From positions 37,398,118-37,462,117 of the forward strand of contig CM050653.1 in assembly GCA_027574665.1 (NCBI GenBank): DNA of 64,000 nucleotides, given 5' to 3'. The notes below the pieces were generated by a model. That model was not told where the DNA came from. It saw nothing but the letters and a program-made list of their open reading frames with translations, and ran no database searches. Origin of the DNA: Rhynochetos jubatus. Taxonomy: Eukaryota > Chordata > Aves > Eurypygiformes > Rhynochetidae. Both the position numbers and the translations under genes were made by a program. This document shows positions 50,001-62,159 of the stretch, in pieces. The first letter of the stretch is position 1. Each line of letters opens with the position of its first letter.

Positions 50001-53000
50001 ATTCTTGTTAAACATTTCTTATGTTCTGATTATATTTCTCACTAGAAGTATGTTTTCTTCTCCAGGGAGCTCTTGAAAGTACTTGAAAAGGCACAGGTGG
50101 AGAATCCATCCCCTGAAATAGCGACAGGGTGGGAGCAGCAGGTACAACAGCTGAACTGAATGTCTGAATTGTGTGTTCACGGGTTTGCTTGCGCAATAAT
50201 AGCAGCTTTATTGGTGAACTGATTGTTCTGTTGATTACCAGCAAAATAAATGTAGAGTTCTCAAGTTTCAGATTGTTTTGTTAAGCTACAGCTTAATTTT
50301 TCTGGTAAGGTAAACAACTTGGTTCCTTTTTTGCTTTTTTATGGCTTTGTGCTTTACAAAATATACTTCAAAAGTAATTAAGTCTCTCCTTCACAATTAT
50401 TATTTCTTCTAGGAAGCAAAACTGCAGAAATTGGAACAGGAGCTGGCTGCTGCTGAAGAGATTATTGTTTCTTTGAAGAAGACAAATGATACAGATAAGG
50501 TTTGGGCTTATTTCTGCTACTGATACCCAGTTTTGCAGGTAACTGTGTTCTGTAGTACTGTTGAAAGCCTAGAGTTCTGTGCTTCCAGGCAAATCCTGGC
50601 TTTTACTGGCAGGGTAAACTGCAGTTTTGCAGGGTGGTAGGAAACTGCTACACCTTCAGAGAAAACACGAGATAACTGAAGGTTAAACAGAAAAAAGATC
50701 CAAGGTAAAGCTGTCTACTGGACAAAACAGTCAACGCATAAACAATGCGTAATTCCCCTGATGATTAATAGGGCCTTCCAGTCAGTGCCATGCAGTAATG
50801 GTGAGAAAGGTGATGTAAGAATGTGACTGTGGATATCTGTATTAATAAAATCAAAGCACTTTTACATGAAAGACTGCTCCAGTGTTTTGAAAGCTTAAAT
50901 GGCAAAAGTTCTCATAGTACAAGAATTTATGCTGTATGTACAGCGTAACAAATGACATAGTGTGTTTACTCTCCAGCATGACGCAATGATAAGTCTTGCT
51001 TATTCTGGGCTAAAACCAACAATTTGACATGTATAAGGCCAGAGGAATCTGGTATTGTCAGTGCAGTGGTGCTTCTTGAATGTGCTTTTTTCCATTACAA
51101 ACAGATGTCACTTTAAACTGTAGTACTTCTATCAGAAACCCATTACAGACAGAGAAAAATCAGTAGTCTTCTCTTCTAATGAACACAGCAGGTTATTTAA
51201 TTCTTTATGTAAGTGCTTAGGACAAAAGCCAGTAATATAACAACAAATTTCCTGTTACTCCTTTACCTGTGCGTATTGAGGCCTCATTTTCAAATGATTG
51301 TTTGAAATTTGGGATTGACAAATTATACACCAAGGAAAGTCCAGTAATAAATATAAAATATGTAGGATGTCTTGGGTTTAACTTTTTTTTATGTTGCAGG
51401 AAGTTGTAACTGACTTGATGAGACAGATCCAGGAGCTGAGGTCTTCAATTAATCATAAAACTGAGTCCATAGATGGGCTGACAAGAGAGCTCGAGGATAT
51501 AAATGTATGTTCTGTCATTTTGAAGGACATGGTACAGTTTTTCAGAAATGGAAGGCAATGACATATCTTATCACGGGTCTCCAAAAGCATAACTTGCTGT
51601 AGCGTTTTAGAAGGAAACTTCTTTGTTTTGACATGTTGAAATCTTCTGAACATTTTATGCCTAAGGCAGTCTTGAAACTGAACTCTCTCCACATGGTGGG
51701 TAAAGAGCAGTGTCTCTAAAGGGACCTATTCACATCCTGTAAACTACACTCAGCTGACAGTCACATTTAGATTTTCTCAGAAATTGGCAATTTAAGACCT
51801 CAACAATTGAAGCTGAATTGTAAATTCAGTTTTGAGGGAGTGAGTTTTTATGTTGCTGATATTACTGTGTTCTATGTCTGAACACAAGCACAAAGAACTA
51901 AAACGATGTATTTGAATAACTATGAATAAATACGAGGCATCTTCTTTATTAAAATAGTTCTGGTTTGCAAACTGATAGCACAACCCACAGAGCGCTTTAG
52001 ATAACGTGTCCGTATGAACTATGAATTCAGAAGGTCCTACAGACAAAATGTTGACGAGACACTTTTCTACACGTTTTTTGTGTTTCTTTCACAATGGCTT
52101 TAGTGGTTAATATGTATTGTGGTGGCTAATGCATATTAAATTAATAATTTTTCCCATTGTTCTGATGGCTCACAGTAACACAGTTTGTACAATTTAGCAA
52201 GTGGAATATATCATTCTGATTTTAGTCACTGACACTGAGATTTTAAACGCTTGTAGTTAGCTTCCTAAGATTTGTGATATACATTCATTTTTATGATGTT
52301 TGCCAACTTTCTTTGATAACACATTTTCCTAAAACATTCTGAAATTGAATTTAATGCTTTTCATAGTGCAAGTATAATCTTGTTCTGGCTGCAAAAGAAG
52401 AAAGCAAAAAAATCATAGAGGATCAGGAAAAGAGGATTGAAGAACTGAGAGAAGCCTTGGAGAGAAGTCAAATAGCTGATAACATTGAGGTAAAAACATT
52501 AATGTTGGTGTATTATGATTATATGTTCAACAGGGTGTGGTTTTGCTTAAAATACTGGTGTAAAACAACCTCAGTTTAGCTTAAACTACAGCTAGTTAAG
52601 CTGTTCTTAAAGGAATTTTTCATGAGGTAACTGACAAATTCTGTTAAATTATCATGTTACTTCATATAAATATTTTATAGGGCACTTCATAAAAACCTAT
52701 GCTAAAAGCCGGGTTTAATTTTGTTAAGGCCACTGAGGAATCATGAGCTGAATGTAATGGCAGTATTAGATGATGCAGCTGAGAAATTAAAATAGGTAGA
52801 ATATATTACACGTAACGTTATCTCTTCCCCCGCTGCTACTATATGCAGTAACATCTTTCCTTTACTCATAATTTTAACTAAAAGCTCCACCTGCTGGAAA
52901 CAGATTTAGGATGCATTGTTGATTCAACTGCAGTTTTGCTTTTTAAAATGGCATTTTTCTTTTTTAACTCTTTCCTGTTACTGCTCTCACCATTATTTTG

Positions 53001-56000
53001 GTGAACGTGCCCGTCAGTCAAACCCACGAGCCTCACCTTACAATTAACTTCTACAAGATCATCTATCATGTTAGATGTGCTTAGTCCAGTCACAGCACCA
53101 ATAGTCTTCCAGAATAGCTTCTCAAAACCCATTCTTAAACAGGTTTCTACTAGGTTTAATGAAAATAGTCTCTTCATATGATAATAATCATATCTAAATT
53201 TGACATTCTGCAACCCAAAACTGAGTTGCCTGCCACACAGATCACTTTGTTTGTTTTGGGTTTTTTGGACTGAAGTACCAATTCTTACTGCAATTTTGTC
53301 CTTGGATGTATCTGGCTCCTAATAAAATCATAGTGTTTCTCCTTCTTCGACTCTGTACATCAGTTACTAATTGCCTTTTTGCTTTCTTTCCTGGGCAAGG
53401 AGGACTAATCCAAGGTGGCATTTAAAATATTAAGCACTATTTCTCCTTTTAGGTTAACTCCCCTTGTGTAGGTATGATGCCCTATCAGATAAGGTGGAGT
53501 CTAAATCCTAGAATAAATCCAGAGCTATCAACAGAATTAAAAAAGCTGTAATCACTAATTCAGCATGGATTCATATCTCTACATCTTTTTCTGGATTTTT
53601 ACATGAAGAATTCCCTCTCTTTTTAAGCATATATTACACTTTAAAACTGTGGTTGATTCCAAATATCTCCTGCAAGTATCTAACTAACTATACTGTGGGA
53701 AAGTTCACTTTGGTTTTTTGTTCTGCAACCAAGACAATGGATGGGGAAAACATGCTAAGCCAAGAAATTTATAGATGAGTGCTTGCTATACTTCATGATG
53801 AAAAAGTGGAGGGAAAAGGGAGATGCTTGTAGCTGTTAGCAGTCTTAGCAACAATGACAAAACACCTTGAAACAACTGCTTTAGAGTAGTAACATTAACA
53901 CTTCTTCCTTTACTCACAGAGAGACCTTCTGTGTGAAGACTTGCATCATACCACTGATCAGCTGATGAGACTGACAGAGGCCTCGAAGAAACATGATTCA
54001 TTGCTTCAGTGTGCGCAGGAAGACATAGCAAAGAAGGAAGCTCTAATCCAGGAACTCAGGGACCAGGTGAAAGAAGGAAATTCTTCTGATAATTAGCTCC
54101 TTGGGAGGGAGCTGTGGTTAATTGTAGCTTCTGGAAAAGGTTTTACTTGTAATTTTAGAGCATCTTGTACGCAGTACTCTTGGTGAAGAGCGATGTTCCT
54201 TCCTGTAAAGCAAAGTAGTAGCTCAAGAGCTTCTGAACAAAGGCTAGATAACTTTTAAATACTTTGGAAATCGTGTCTAGAGATCACAAAGATGTTTACT
54301 CTGAAAGCAGAGTAAAATCATCAGCACCCGTAATATCAGAGCCACCTGAGGTAATAAGCAGTGTCACCAAGGGGATGACTTTTTCCTCTGCTTGCCACTT
54401 ACCCACAAGCGATATCATTATGTAGTAGAGATGTTTGTTGAGCACTATAAATCAGGCAGCCTGAGATTGATTTGGAGCTTTTGCAGACCAAATAGCTATG
54501 TTAAGCCTTGGTCCAAATTTTAGCTGTAGTTGTCACACCTGGCGTAGTGTTAAGTAATTTGTGCTGTCAAAAACTCTAGTAAGGATAACTTCATTTGGAA
54601 AGAAGAGTCTTTTTGCACGTTAGCATATTGTCTTTGAGGAAACTACAAATCTACACCAGTAGGTTAAACCTACACCAGTAACATCTTTGTATCAAATCAT
54701 CTTTTGACCAGTAATGTTTGCCAACAAAATTCATGATCGTTTTTCTGTGCTAGCAAGCCCTTTGAAAGGTAGATTTTGTTAGCAAGGCAAAAAAAATCAA
54801 ATACCAACACCAAGAACAAAATTCAGATTAACTACACAGTGTATAGTGTATAAATGCTTTCAAAAAATGCTTCTTTCAATAGTTGAATGTATGATTAACA
54901 GTTGTTAGGTAAATACAGAAAACTTATGAAAGTGAACTCGCAAGGTAACCTAAAATTACATGTGTACTTAAGCTTGCTCAAAATAGAGACCTGGCTGCTG
55001 TTTTCTTCAGTATGTTGTGTGTATTGTGAGCTAATTTAATCCTAATTGGGGTTTCTAATAGTTGAACAAAATGACAGAAGAACTGGAGAAGAGGAAGAAT
55101 GAATATGAACTAAAAATGAAGCAAATAGATTGCTTTGTGGACTCATCTTCAGTAACATTTCCTCAGGTATGGCATCTGTGAGAGAAAGGTAATCACTTAA
55201 AACTCACTGAAAAGGACTAATAAAACTTTACCAGCACAGCTTCAGGCTGGGACCAGAAATTACAATGTATCAAGAGTGGTTAAATAATGTATTGTTGATA
55301 ATTTGTCTGCCAGAATTTATTAACATGGCTCTCCAACTAAGTATTAAAATATGTAACCAATACTTAGGGGAAACAGTTCTTTACTGATGCTTTGTGGCTT
55401 TTGTTTAACTTGCCAGTGTCCCAAAACCCCCCCTAATTTTGATGTGAATTTGGCAAAGCTCTTGGAAACTCATGAGCAAGAAATTGCTGATCGCAGGGCT
55501 TCTGCAATAAATCTGGAGCACCTCGTCCATGAACTGAATGAAGAACGAAGAGCTAAAAATGATGAAATTCTGAGGCTGAAGGTAATCTCTACAGGCAATT
55601 TGTAAGGTTAAAATAAGACAGAATAGAGAGCTCAGATTTTTAATGAGCCCTGCTTAGTAGTCTGTCCATTAAAGCAGGAAGGCAGTTCTCAGTCTCTTTA
55701 CCTAGGCTGGTAACAAATGGTGACAACTTGCTCGAGTTGTCCATGTATCTCATTTTCCCAAGGACTGAATTGTTTTGTGCTCATGAATATCAAATGGTAA
55801 CATCATTTTTGCTGATGAAACTGTTCTGACTTAATTTGAATCAAGTTTCTAAGGAAACTGTAAATGGAAGGGTGATGCAGGTCTTTGCCGGAGAACTGTG
55901 CTTGTTTTCTGAGAAATAGTTTTGTCTTCTGGTTTCCTCGAACGTGTTCAACTGGAAACTAAAACAGGAATTGCAATTTGGTCTTCAAATAATGTTTCAA

Positions 56001-59000
56001 ATTTCACTGGTTTAGGAACAATTAAATGAGTTGGAGAACTTGCGTCTGGAAATGCAGATATTGATGGAGAACAACAGGAATTTACAGAGCCTTGTAGAAA
56101 CCCAAAGACTAAACAAGAACAGGTAAAGTAAAAGAAAACAAGAAAAATCTGTATTGAAGCAATTAAGATAAACAGATTTGCAGTTTTTAGTTGGAATACA
56201 ATCTTATGTGTTATTCATACAATTAGAGATTGACTCAGCCTTTTCCATGGAAATTGTTTACTGGCTCATAAACTTTACTGCTTTGAGGTCAGAAATTCCT
56301 AAGTACAACAAAGTTTCATAAAAGATGTGGGAACAGAATGCAGTGTAATTGCATGCATAGCCGTCTCTGTGAATTACGTGTTGCCGGGTCGTTGTGCAGT
56401 TACGGATTCAGTAGATTGCAAATGTGAAATGAATTCAATACGGGTTTTAACACAGACATAAATGGAACCAATTCTCCACCTTGCTTTTTTGAGGGTCCCT
56501 ATTAAATGTAGAAAAAATATTTTCATGAACTTTTATCTCTATGCAACGAAGTACCAGTGTTGTCCGTTTTAGAACTGATTTTCTGCTAGGATAAGTATTT
56601 AATGTAAGAACACTATTAAATTTGCCAAATTAAGTATTCAGCTTAGAAGCTATTGCAATTGCAGGTGCCTGTGCAAACTCCAATTTGCAGTGTATGTATT
56701 ACACAGTAATCTTTGATTATGAAGGGCTTCCTTTGTGGAAACATTCTGTGCCCAAGGTGTGGGATGCTGAACGATGATGTTGTCCCTAGGGCCTTCTGCT
56801 TAGTCTGCAACAGACATTTGAAACTATGTCATGAACTGAAATGGGAATCATAGAAAACCAAGAAGCAGTTACCTTGCCATGGGAAACTGGATTCTGTGAC
56901 TTTTGCTTTTCACACAGTTTAAGGATTAGGTTACTTGGGCCCAATTTTTCATAAAGAAAAGCATTACTTTTATGTTCCTCACGTGCTGGATTCCCAGGTT
57001 AGGACCTTGGGATATAATTTGGATATGCATTAACAATTCCCAGCTGCTGTTAGTTGATGATTGTGGTTTGAATAGACCCAAGGCTAATCATGTATAGTGC
57101 GTGCTCTCTGAAGAATCAGTTTTGGGTGTCTCCCGTGGGGATGTTCACAGCAGACATGTGCCTCATACATGTTGGGAGTAGCTGATAGCAGCAACAGGTA
57201 GTAGTTACATGTTGGGTGGCCCAGTGTTAGACAGTGAGATGATTTGATCATTGGTGTCACATGTGACAAAGTAACGAGATGTCACATGTTGGACATTTAC
57301 CTCAGTCCCCAAGCTGACTAACATACAGTTGTATAGTTATTACATTATTGTTTTCATTAAAACACTGGTTTCTCTATACTCTAACAAAGGGAAATGTGAT
57401 GTTCTTGGAATATAAAAGATAAAACCCTTCCAGAGTTGTTTCATGATGTTCAGCATTCCGAGTGCAAACACATGTCAAGACAGCTACACACACTTACTGG
57501 TGTAATCTGGGTAAGATGTTGTTCTTACAACTAGTTTCCTCTGAGAAACTTCCCTTATTCTTGGATTTCCCAGTGATCAGAAACATCCTGACGTTCAGTA
57601 CCTCAAGGAGAAAGAGGAGGAGATTGCCGAAGAACGACTCGCCAAGGTACATCACATTTCTCATGCCAGTTGCCATTCCCCTGCTGTAAAATACTAACGT
57701 TTTCTTCTGTTTCATGGCAGTGACGCAAACACTGATTTCTAGTGAATTCAAACAGACACAGAGCCTGGCACTTACCTCATAAGGGTTTCTGTCTTGGCCT
57801 GACACCAATGAACTGGGTGCCAGGTTGCACAATAGGCAAAACCAGCTTCGGCTCACCAAATCTGACTCCTCTCCAGAGTTGGAAAGTGAAGACTCTGTCA
57901 CTTGCTAATGTCAAGGCTCTGCCAAAGGGAAGTCAGTGTCGTAGCAGAGGTTGCCAGGGGTCACCCAGACAGAAGAACCCCCTGTTAGAGCTCTGCTCCG
58001 TGTGACTGGGCAGAGATATTGCCATGGGTCATTTGTGCTGGAACGAAACTGGAAATATGTGCATACAGCAGAGAGGAACTTACCATGAATGTGAGATATG
58101 TGAGTTACTGGGCGGTAGGATGTGGAATGACATACGTAGCGTCAATTAAGTGACAAATAATTTAATATATACATGTATATTAAACATTAAGAGCGTAACT
58201 TAATATTTTTGACTTTTACAGAATAAAGCAATGGAGGAGATACTGAAAATCAAAGCAGAGTAAGTTTTAAATATTGTTCGTTGAACTTTAGATTTGTATT
58301 AAATGCATTAATACCAAAAAGGTATATTTAAGCAATAGAATTCCAAGATCTGAAACTATAAAAAAGACATCATTTGGAAAGGTTTCCACTTCTGCAAGAC
58401 ACGTGGAGTTCTTGCTCTTTCTCATCAGCAGGTGGTAGTAGCACCCATTACTACCCTAGCAGGAAAATACCCTGAAACAGGTGAAACCATAGAAAAACTC
58501 AAATTGGAAGGGACATTGAGGTGTGTAAAATTATCAGTGTTTTGAATTTGTTTATATGCAGTGAATTCTAAGCACATTCCTTTTCAAATGACATTGAAAT
58601 AGTGTTCATTTCTTTATTAGAATTGTAAATATTTTGTAACTTTAAACTTCATCTAATTCTTTGCGATTGTTATGCCTTTTTTTTGCCTTTTTTTTGCTTT
58701 TTTTTTTTTTTTTAATTTTTGCTCTTCAGCTTGTGCAATGAAAATTGGGTGTTAGTAGAGGATTCCTAGGTAGTGTTTGCACTGTTGTGCAAGTAGTCCT
58801 CAAAATTCAGTGGTTTGCACCTTGGATGGATAGTAGTCAAGAAATTAAATACTGACTCAAGAGAGAAAAACGAATTTGAAGATGTTGCTTCTGTTACTTT
58901 TTTCCTAATCTGTGTTGCTTCAGGGTTCACAGTGCCTGAATCTCCTAATATTTGAGTTATTTATATTTAATTGAATGCTTTCTATGTAAGTAACTTTTAA

Positions 59001-60525
59001 TGATGAAGAGAGTTTTCATGCACATGGTCATTTATATTAAGCAATTTAGGGGAAACTTGAAGAGCAGCAGAGGTCATCTGGCAAAGTTACATCCCTTAGA
59101 TGGGATTAATCCTAAGTGCTCTTGTAGATGAAGCTTCTGCTTTGTCCTGAGTGGAGCTGGATGTCCTGGGCTGGAAACGGCGTACTTGCCAAAAAGCAGC
59201 AACTCCAAAGCGCTGCCCAGTTAAGAGCTGGTGTCAAATACAAGAGCTGTGAAGCAGAATGAACTTTTTTCCTTCTCTTAGCACTGAGTTCTACGAAAAA
59301 TGTGTTGTCCCAAAAGGATACTTTTAAAGGAGCCTGCCTCAGTGTCCAAGGCTGCCTTAGTAATTCAGCTGTATGCCATGTATGTTGGTTTTTAATATCG
59401 TATGATTCTTTTATGTTGGCAGGTTAGAAGAGGCCAAGAACACCCTGAAAATCAAAGACAGTACTTGTCTTGAAATGACTCTGGAGATGGAACGAACAAG
59501 AGCTTTGGAGCTGAAAGCGTTTCATGAAAAAGAAGAAATTAGATCAAAACTGGAGGAGACGTACGAAGAGAGAGACAGGATTGGAAAGGTTATAGATGTA
59601 TAATTTTGTTGTTGTCTCTACAGTAGAAGCGTATTTGGCGGAGGTAGAGCTGTTGCTAACTGGCCCATATTCTGAATTCATTAACAATCAAAGGCTGCCT
59701 CTGCAAGCCCTTTGTCCTGCGGTTTAATTGTGTTTGTAATGCTGTTTCCTGCACCAGTGGAACTTTGGGTACGGAAATCACCGTTGCAGTTCATAATCTG
59801 AACCGAATGGTGCTTTTATGGCCCTTGAGAGGGATCTGACGTAGCACTTTGGGAGAAATAAGACAAATATGTGTTTCCTGACTGAACTAACTCTTGCGTC
59901 ATACGTTACAGCAACCTCAAATGTTAGTATGTTAATTGTTCTAAAGAAGCTGCTCTTTCCTGAAAAGAGGAGAGGCCGCTGTTCAGAGGTACACAGTGTA
60001 TTTATTAATTGCAGGAAATGGACTTGCTGAGGAAGCAAGTTGACTCTCTTGCTGAGGAGAACGGGAAATTACTTGGTCATCAAAACCTAAACCAGAAGAT
60101 TCAGTATCTTGTGAAACTGAAGAAAGATTACACTAAACTTACCGAGGTGAGTTGCGAGTAGAACGCAGAGGAAGTAATGGCCTGGCTTAGGAGAGAGCCG
60201 AGCTTTGAGAATGACAGCTCAGATTGTCACTCCTCTCTTGGAGAGCAGTAAGTAGACACCTTCGGTTTTATGCAGTTGTGTAGGTCGTGTCTCCTCACAG
60301 GCCCTAGACAGGAATCACCCCCTTTTATGTCCTCGAGCACGTAGTGTATGACACGCTTGAAGAAGCGTAGATACCACTTCCTTACAAATAAAAAAGTGAG
60401 TAAAACGTCCTTAATAGGCTTGTGTTTGTTCTGTTTGACAGGAGGCTGAAAAACTGCGAGTCGAAAATGCTTTTTTGAAAGAATCAAAGAGATGTGAAAC
60501 GTGTAGACAAGATCAGGTACAGTGA
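26021..60525 (+). CDS. KIF15: KIF15, kinesin-12, 1401 aa, 34 coding exons
   Basis: Plus-end-directed mitotic kinesin that maintains spindle bipolarity alongside KIF11 and binds TPX2. Exons: 26021-26039, 28572-28795, 29278-29354, 30447-30484, 31668-31765, 32143-32322, 32495-32704, 32802-32927, 34313-34435, 35156-35279, 37623-37714, 39397-39606, 40652-40829, 41253-41394, 43789-43930, 44260-44457, 45359-45466, 46258-46363, 46913-47078, 48406-48556, 49566-49651, 50066-50141, 50413-50499, 51400-51504, 52367-52489, 53920-54066, 55062-55166, 55417-55581, 56016-56122, 57574-57646, 58222-58259, 59423-59588, 60015-60146, 60442-60525. All introns are GT-AG and phases agree throughout (4206 nt). Motor domain about residues 19-365: P-loop GQTGSGKT 108-115, switch I NRESSRSH 229-236, switch II DLAGSE 264-269. 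Neck [10 protein letters not shown] follows, then nearly continuous coiled coil to the C-terminus, ending in [10 protein letters not shown]. It shows high identity to mammalian KIF15 throughout. No broken exon was seen, so the gene looks intact. Confidence 0.97.
26040..28571 (+). other. KIF15 intron 1
   Basis: 2.5 kb. The first 500 bp is the tail of the CpG island. A CR1 fragment lies at 27045-27250. Nothing else was recognised. Confidence 0.8.
27045..27250 (-). mobile_element. CR1 LINE 3' fragment (type A) in KIF15 intron 1
   Basis: Antisense to KIF15. It runs from ATGGAATCACAGACTGGCTT to CACCCTCTCCAGGAAGAT. It is a 5'-truncated tail of about 205 bp. Confidence 0.9.
28572..28795 (+). CDS. 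KIF15: KIF15 exon 2, start of motor domain
   Basis: Encodes the first strand of the kinesin motor, [13 protein letters not shown], through [18 protein letters not shown]. It ends in phase 0 at ACACAG|GTAATA. The 20 residues before GDAIKV are poorly conserved, as in other KIF15 proteins. Confidence 0.93.
30447..30484 (+). CDS. KIF15: KIF15 exon 4, ATP-binding P-loop
   Basis: A 38-bp micro-exon encoding [14 protein letters not shown], the Walker A nucleotide-binding loop. It is flanked by TTGTTAG and GTAAGT. It is split from the preceding GYNGTIFA in exon 3. It is too short to appear as an open frame on its own. Confidence 0.96.
30961..31192 (-). mobile_element. CR1 LINE 3' fragment (type B) in KIF15 intron 4
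   Basis: Antisense to KIF15. It has the variant tail ACAGGTTCACACAGAGTGTC, then the GGGGTTGGAAGGGGCCTCTA and GCAGATCACACAGGAACAAG blocks. It is closely similar to the copies at 3991 and 47681. Confidence 0.9.
32495..32704 (+). CDS. KIF15: KIF15 exon 7, switch I and switch II
   Basis: One 70-codon exon carries both nucleotide-sensing loops: [12 protein letters not shown] (switch I) and [13 protein letters not shown] (switch II). All catalytic residues of an active kinesin ATPase are present. It is phase 0 at both ends. Confidence 0.97.
33319..33435 (+). other. Exon-like open segment in KIF15 intron 8
   Basis: After a TTTACAG acceptor, an open frame in phase 0 (the same phase in which exon 8 ends) runs 38 codons to TAA at 33433-33435. 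It reads [20 protein letters not shown], then [12 protein letters not shown] and a short tail. The composition is coding-like and helical. Spliced to exon 8 it would replace the last motor piece (exon 9) and end the protein at about 362 aa. It could be an alternative terminal exon, a relic of a processed pseudogene, or chance. No canonical AATAAA was seen close downstream. Confidence 0.3.
34313..34435 (+). CDS. KIF15: KIF15 exon 9, end of motor domain
   Basis: Encodes [18 protein letters not shown], then the [16 protein letters not shown] microtubule-binding/alpha-5-6 region, ending the motor core at LIKNK. The next exon (35156-35279) carries the neck linker [10 protein letters not shown] and the first coiled-coil heptads. 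Confidence 0.96.
35773..36425. repeat. Target-site duplication pair GACTT around the LTR
   Basis: Identical pentamers immediately abut the TG and CA ends of the solo LTR. A 5-bp duplication is typical of class III (ERVL-like) integrations. Confidence 0.85.
35778..36420 (+). mobile_element. Solo LTR of an avian endogenous retrovirus
   Basis: A 643-bp segment starting TGTGCTGGTTTTAGTTGGGA and ending TTAAACCATGACA, with the 5' TG and 3' CA of an LTR. Both ends and the internal GGGACAGAGTTAATTTTCTT block match a common avian ERV (ERVL-type) LTR family. It is flanked by a perfect 5-bp duplication GACTT (35773-35777 and 36421-36425). No internal gag/pol/env sequence remains, so it arose by recombination between two LTRs. 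It sits in KIF15 intron 10 in the same orientation as the gene. Confidence 0.9.
37893..38876 (+). mobile_element. Internally deleted CR1 LINE in KIF15 intron 11
   Basis: Sense-oriented. The left half (37919-38150) encodes the ORF2 linker between endonuclease and RT ([20 protein letters not shown], then [19 protein letters not shown]). After a short transitional stretch, at about 38340 it jumps to the ORF2 C-terminus and 3' region, ending ATGATTCTATGATTCTATG. The whole reverse-transcriptase core is missing. The tail is a third variant (TGGTTGGACGTGATGATCTT), unlike type A or B. Confidence 0.88.
39650..40435 (+). mobile_element. Decayed CR1 endonuclease/linker fragment in KIF15 intron 12
   Basis: Degenerate sense-oriented ORF2 sequence. 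Broken frames give AFYRPPDL at about 39838 and [10 protein letters not shown] at about 39907, recalling the CR1 endonuclease motifs YRPP and MGDFN-PDI. Near 40325 there is [11 protein letters not shown], followed by a KSFYRYI-like remnant. Many stops and shifts are present, so it is an old copy. Ends are approximate. Confidence 0.6.
42261..42341 (+). mobile_element. Short CR1 tail fragment (type A) in KIF15 intron 14
   Basis: An 81-bp sense fragment, CCTGGTCTAGTGGAGGGTGT to CCCTTCCAACCCAAAT, covering only the CR1 3'-end hairpin region. Confidence 0.88.
47681..47845 (-). mobile_element. CR1 LINE 3' fragment (type B) in KIF15 intron 19
   Basis: Antisense to KIF15: ACAGATTCACAGAGTGTCAG to CCTCTGGGCAACCTG. 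Very similar to the copy at 30961, indicating the same young subfamily. Confidence 0.9.
54651..54680. repeat. Short direct repeat around a palindrome
   Basis: CTACACCAGT occurs twice, separated by AGGTTAAAC, with AGGTTAAACCT palindromic at the junction. It lies in KIF15 intron 26. Probably a minor replication-slippage product. Confidence 0.6.
58677..58720. repeat. T-rich tract
   Basis: Three runs of T separated by GCC or GC in KIF15 intron 31. Simple-sequence tract with no sign of a retroposed body next to it. Confidence 0.8.
60442..60525 (+). CDS. KIF15: KIF15 last coding exon
   Basis: After TTTGACAG it encodes [27 protein letters not shown] in pieces conserved up to FLKE, then a divergent end. 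The stop TGA is at 60523-60525. Mammalian KIF15 stops a few residues after the same FLKE motif. A GTACAG after GATCAG could in principle act as a donor, but the reading frame reaches a stop two codons later and the length already matches the family. Confidence 0.92.
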   Translation, partial: EAEKLRVENAFLKESKRCETCRQDQVQ

Positions 60526-62003
60526 GACAGACAAAGCTGCAGAGCCGCGCGTTTTCAGGACTACAGAGCGAGCGCAAGCCAGTTGTCGACTTTTCCTGTG
60601 GTCTGGGAAAAATCAAGCGGTTTAGTTCCCGGATTTTTCTGCTGGTAATACCTTTTAGTGAAGAATTTCATTCCAGCCACGTGGGCAGCTTCCCGTGATG
60701 TATTCCTATAATTTCCTTCCTATAATATGTCAAAAAACTGATTTTACATAGGTGCTGGAAGATACTTCCTTGAAACCTTGGTACCTTGCCAAGGAAAAGC
60801 TTTTCACACTGGGAACACACCTGGATTTTTTTTGTTTCCTTTTGTGCTTTTATTCAGGTTCCTACCTCTTCTGTGAAATGCTACATTTTCCGCCAGAGCC
60901 ACATTTTATAAAAAGAACAATTCCTTGATGATTGGGGGTTTTTTTTAGCTAAACATGGCCTTTTTTTTTTCTGCGTTGCTTAATAATTTTCACGTTGAAG
61001 TTTGTTCAGTAAAGCATGAATGTGAATTTCGGGGTAGCCTTGTAAATAGCACTATAAATGCCTTGTAGCGTTGCATTCTTTCATTTCTCTGTTTGAAATT
61101 GAAATGCTTTTTTGACCTTCTTCCCCACCCCCTGCCCCGGCACAAACTTACATCAGACTTCGAAGTTAGCACTGTGTGAAATTCTCTTAAGTGTTTTGCA
61201 ACCATCTTCTCATCAAAGGAAAGAACCGTTGAGAAACGAGGTCTGAAAGCGTGCAGGACGCTTTAGGAGCAGAGGAAGGTCCCTGAATCACGCTTTCAGA
61301 TTCATCGCGTACAAACTCTTACCAGCGGAACCCAGAGCATTGGTTTTATATCGTGATATCAAACGCTTGGCTGTGTCGGGAGCATTTTTAGCTGTCGGTA
61401 ATCCTATCGCTCTATTTTTGGCTACTTTGTTCCGTACTTTTGCCCGCAAGCGATGGGGCAACAGGGAAGGAAGAGAAAGATGGGTGTCAGGGGAAGGGCA
61501 GAACGTGTAGCGAGCTGCTTCAGTGTTTGGCTGAGGGGGAAGAACGACTTTCCCCTGGTTTACCAGTGAATTTTAAAGTTGCCTAATCCTGCACATTTGT
61601 TTCCACTTGACCTTTGGTGTGGAGCGTAGAGGTAAAAAACGGGGGAGGGGTTTTTTCCACAGACAGTAACGGCGGCGATGAGCAGTAACCCAGCAGGGAT
61701 TTACTCGTGCTCTAGAGATCAGACCCAGAGCGGTTCGTCTTGGACCGCCAAGATCGCTTGTTACTGGCACCTTCCAGGTTCACAGACGCTCCCCAGAGCC
61801 ACCTGCCTGCCCCGTGTGAGCGTTTCTGGACCATTCCCATGCGGGCAGGCTTCCCTGCCCCTCCCCGCGCGGGGAGGCGCATCCCTGCTGTGTACGCCCA
61901 AGCCTTTCTCTGTGTTGTATCTTTGTTGCGTTGTTCCTGTGTCTCCCTGCAGCAGGAAAACATCCTTTCCGTTGTTTTAAATAAAGCCTTTGTATATAAA
62001 TAA
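60526..62003 (+). other. KIF15: KIF15 3' UTR (inferred)
   Basis: About 1.46 kb from the stop to the first canonical AATAAA. No open frame of interest. The last 150 bp already enters the CpG-rich zone of the next gene. Confidence 0.6.
61980..61985 (+). terminator. KIF15: KIF15 poly(A) signal (candidate)
   Basis: AATAAA, the first canonical hexamer I find downstream of the KIF15 stop. It lies 175 bp upstream of the TMEM42 ATG, so the end of KIF15 and the start of TMEM42 nearly touch. Confidence 0.6.
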
Positions 62004-62159
62004 CCGTTGCGCGGACGCCTTTTCCCTTCCCGTTCTCCGCAGCCCCGGCCAGCATCCCCCTTCTCCCCGCCCTCCCCAGCGCAGGGGCGGCGCTGCGGCG
62101 GGGCGCGCCCCGGAAGGCGGCGGCGGGCCCGGGGCTCGGGGGGCGGCGGAGGGCCCGGG

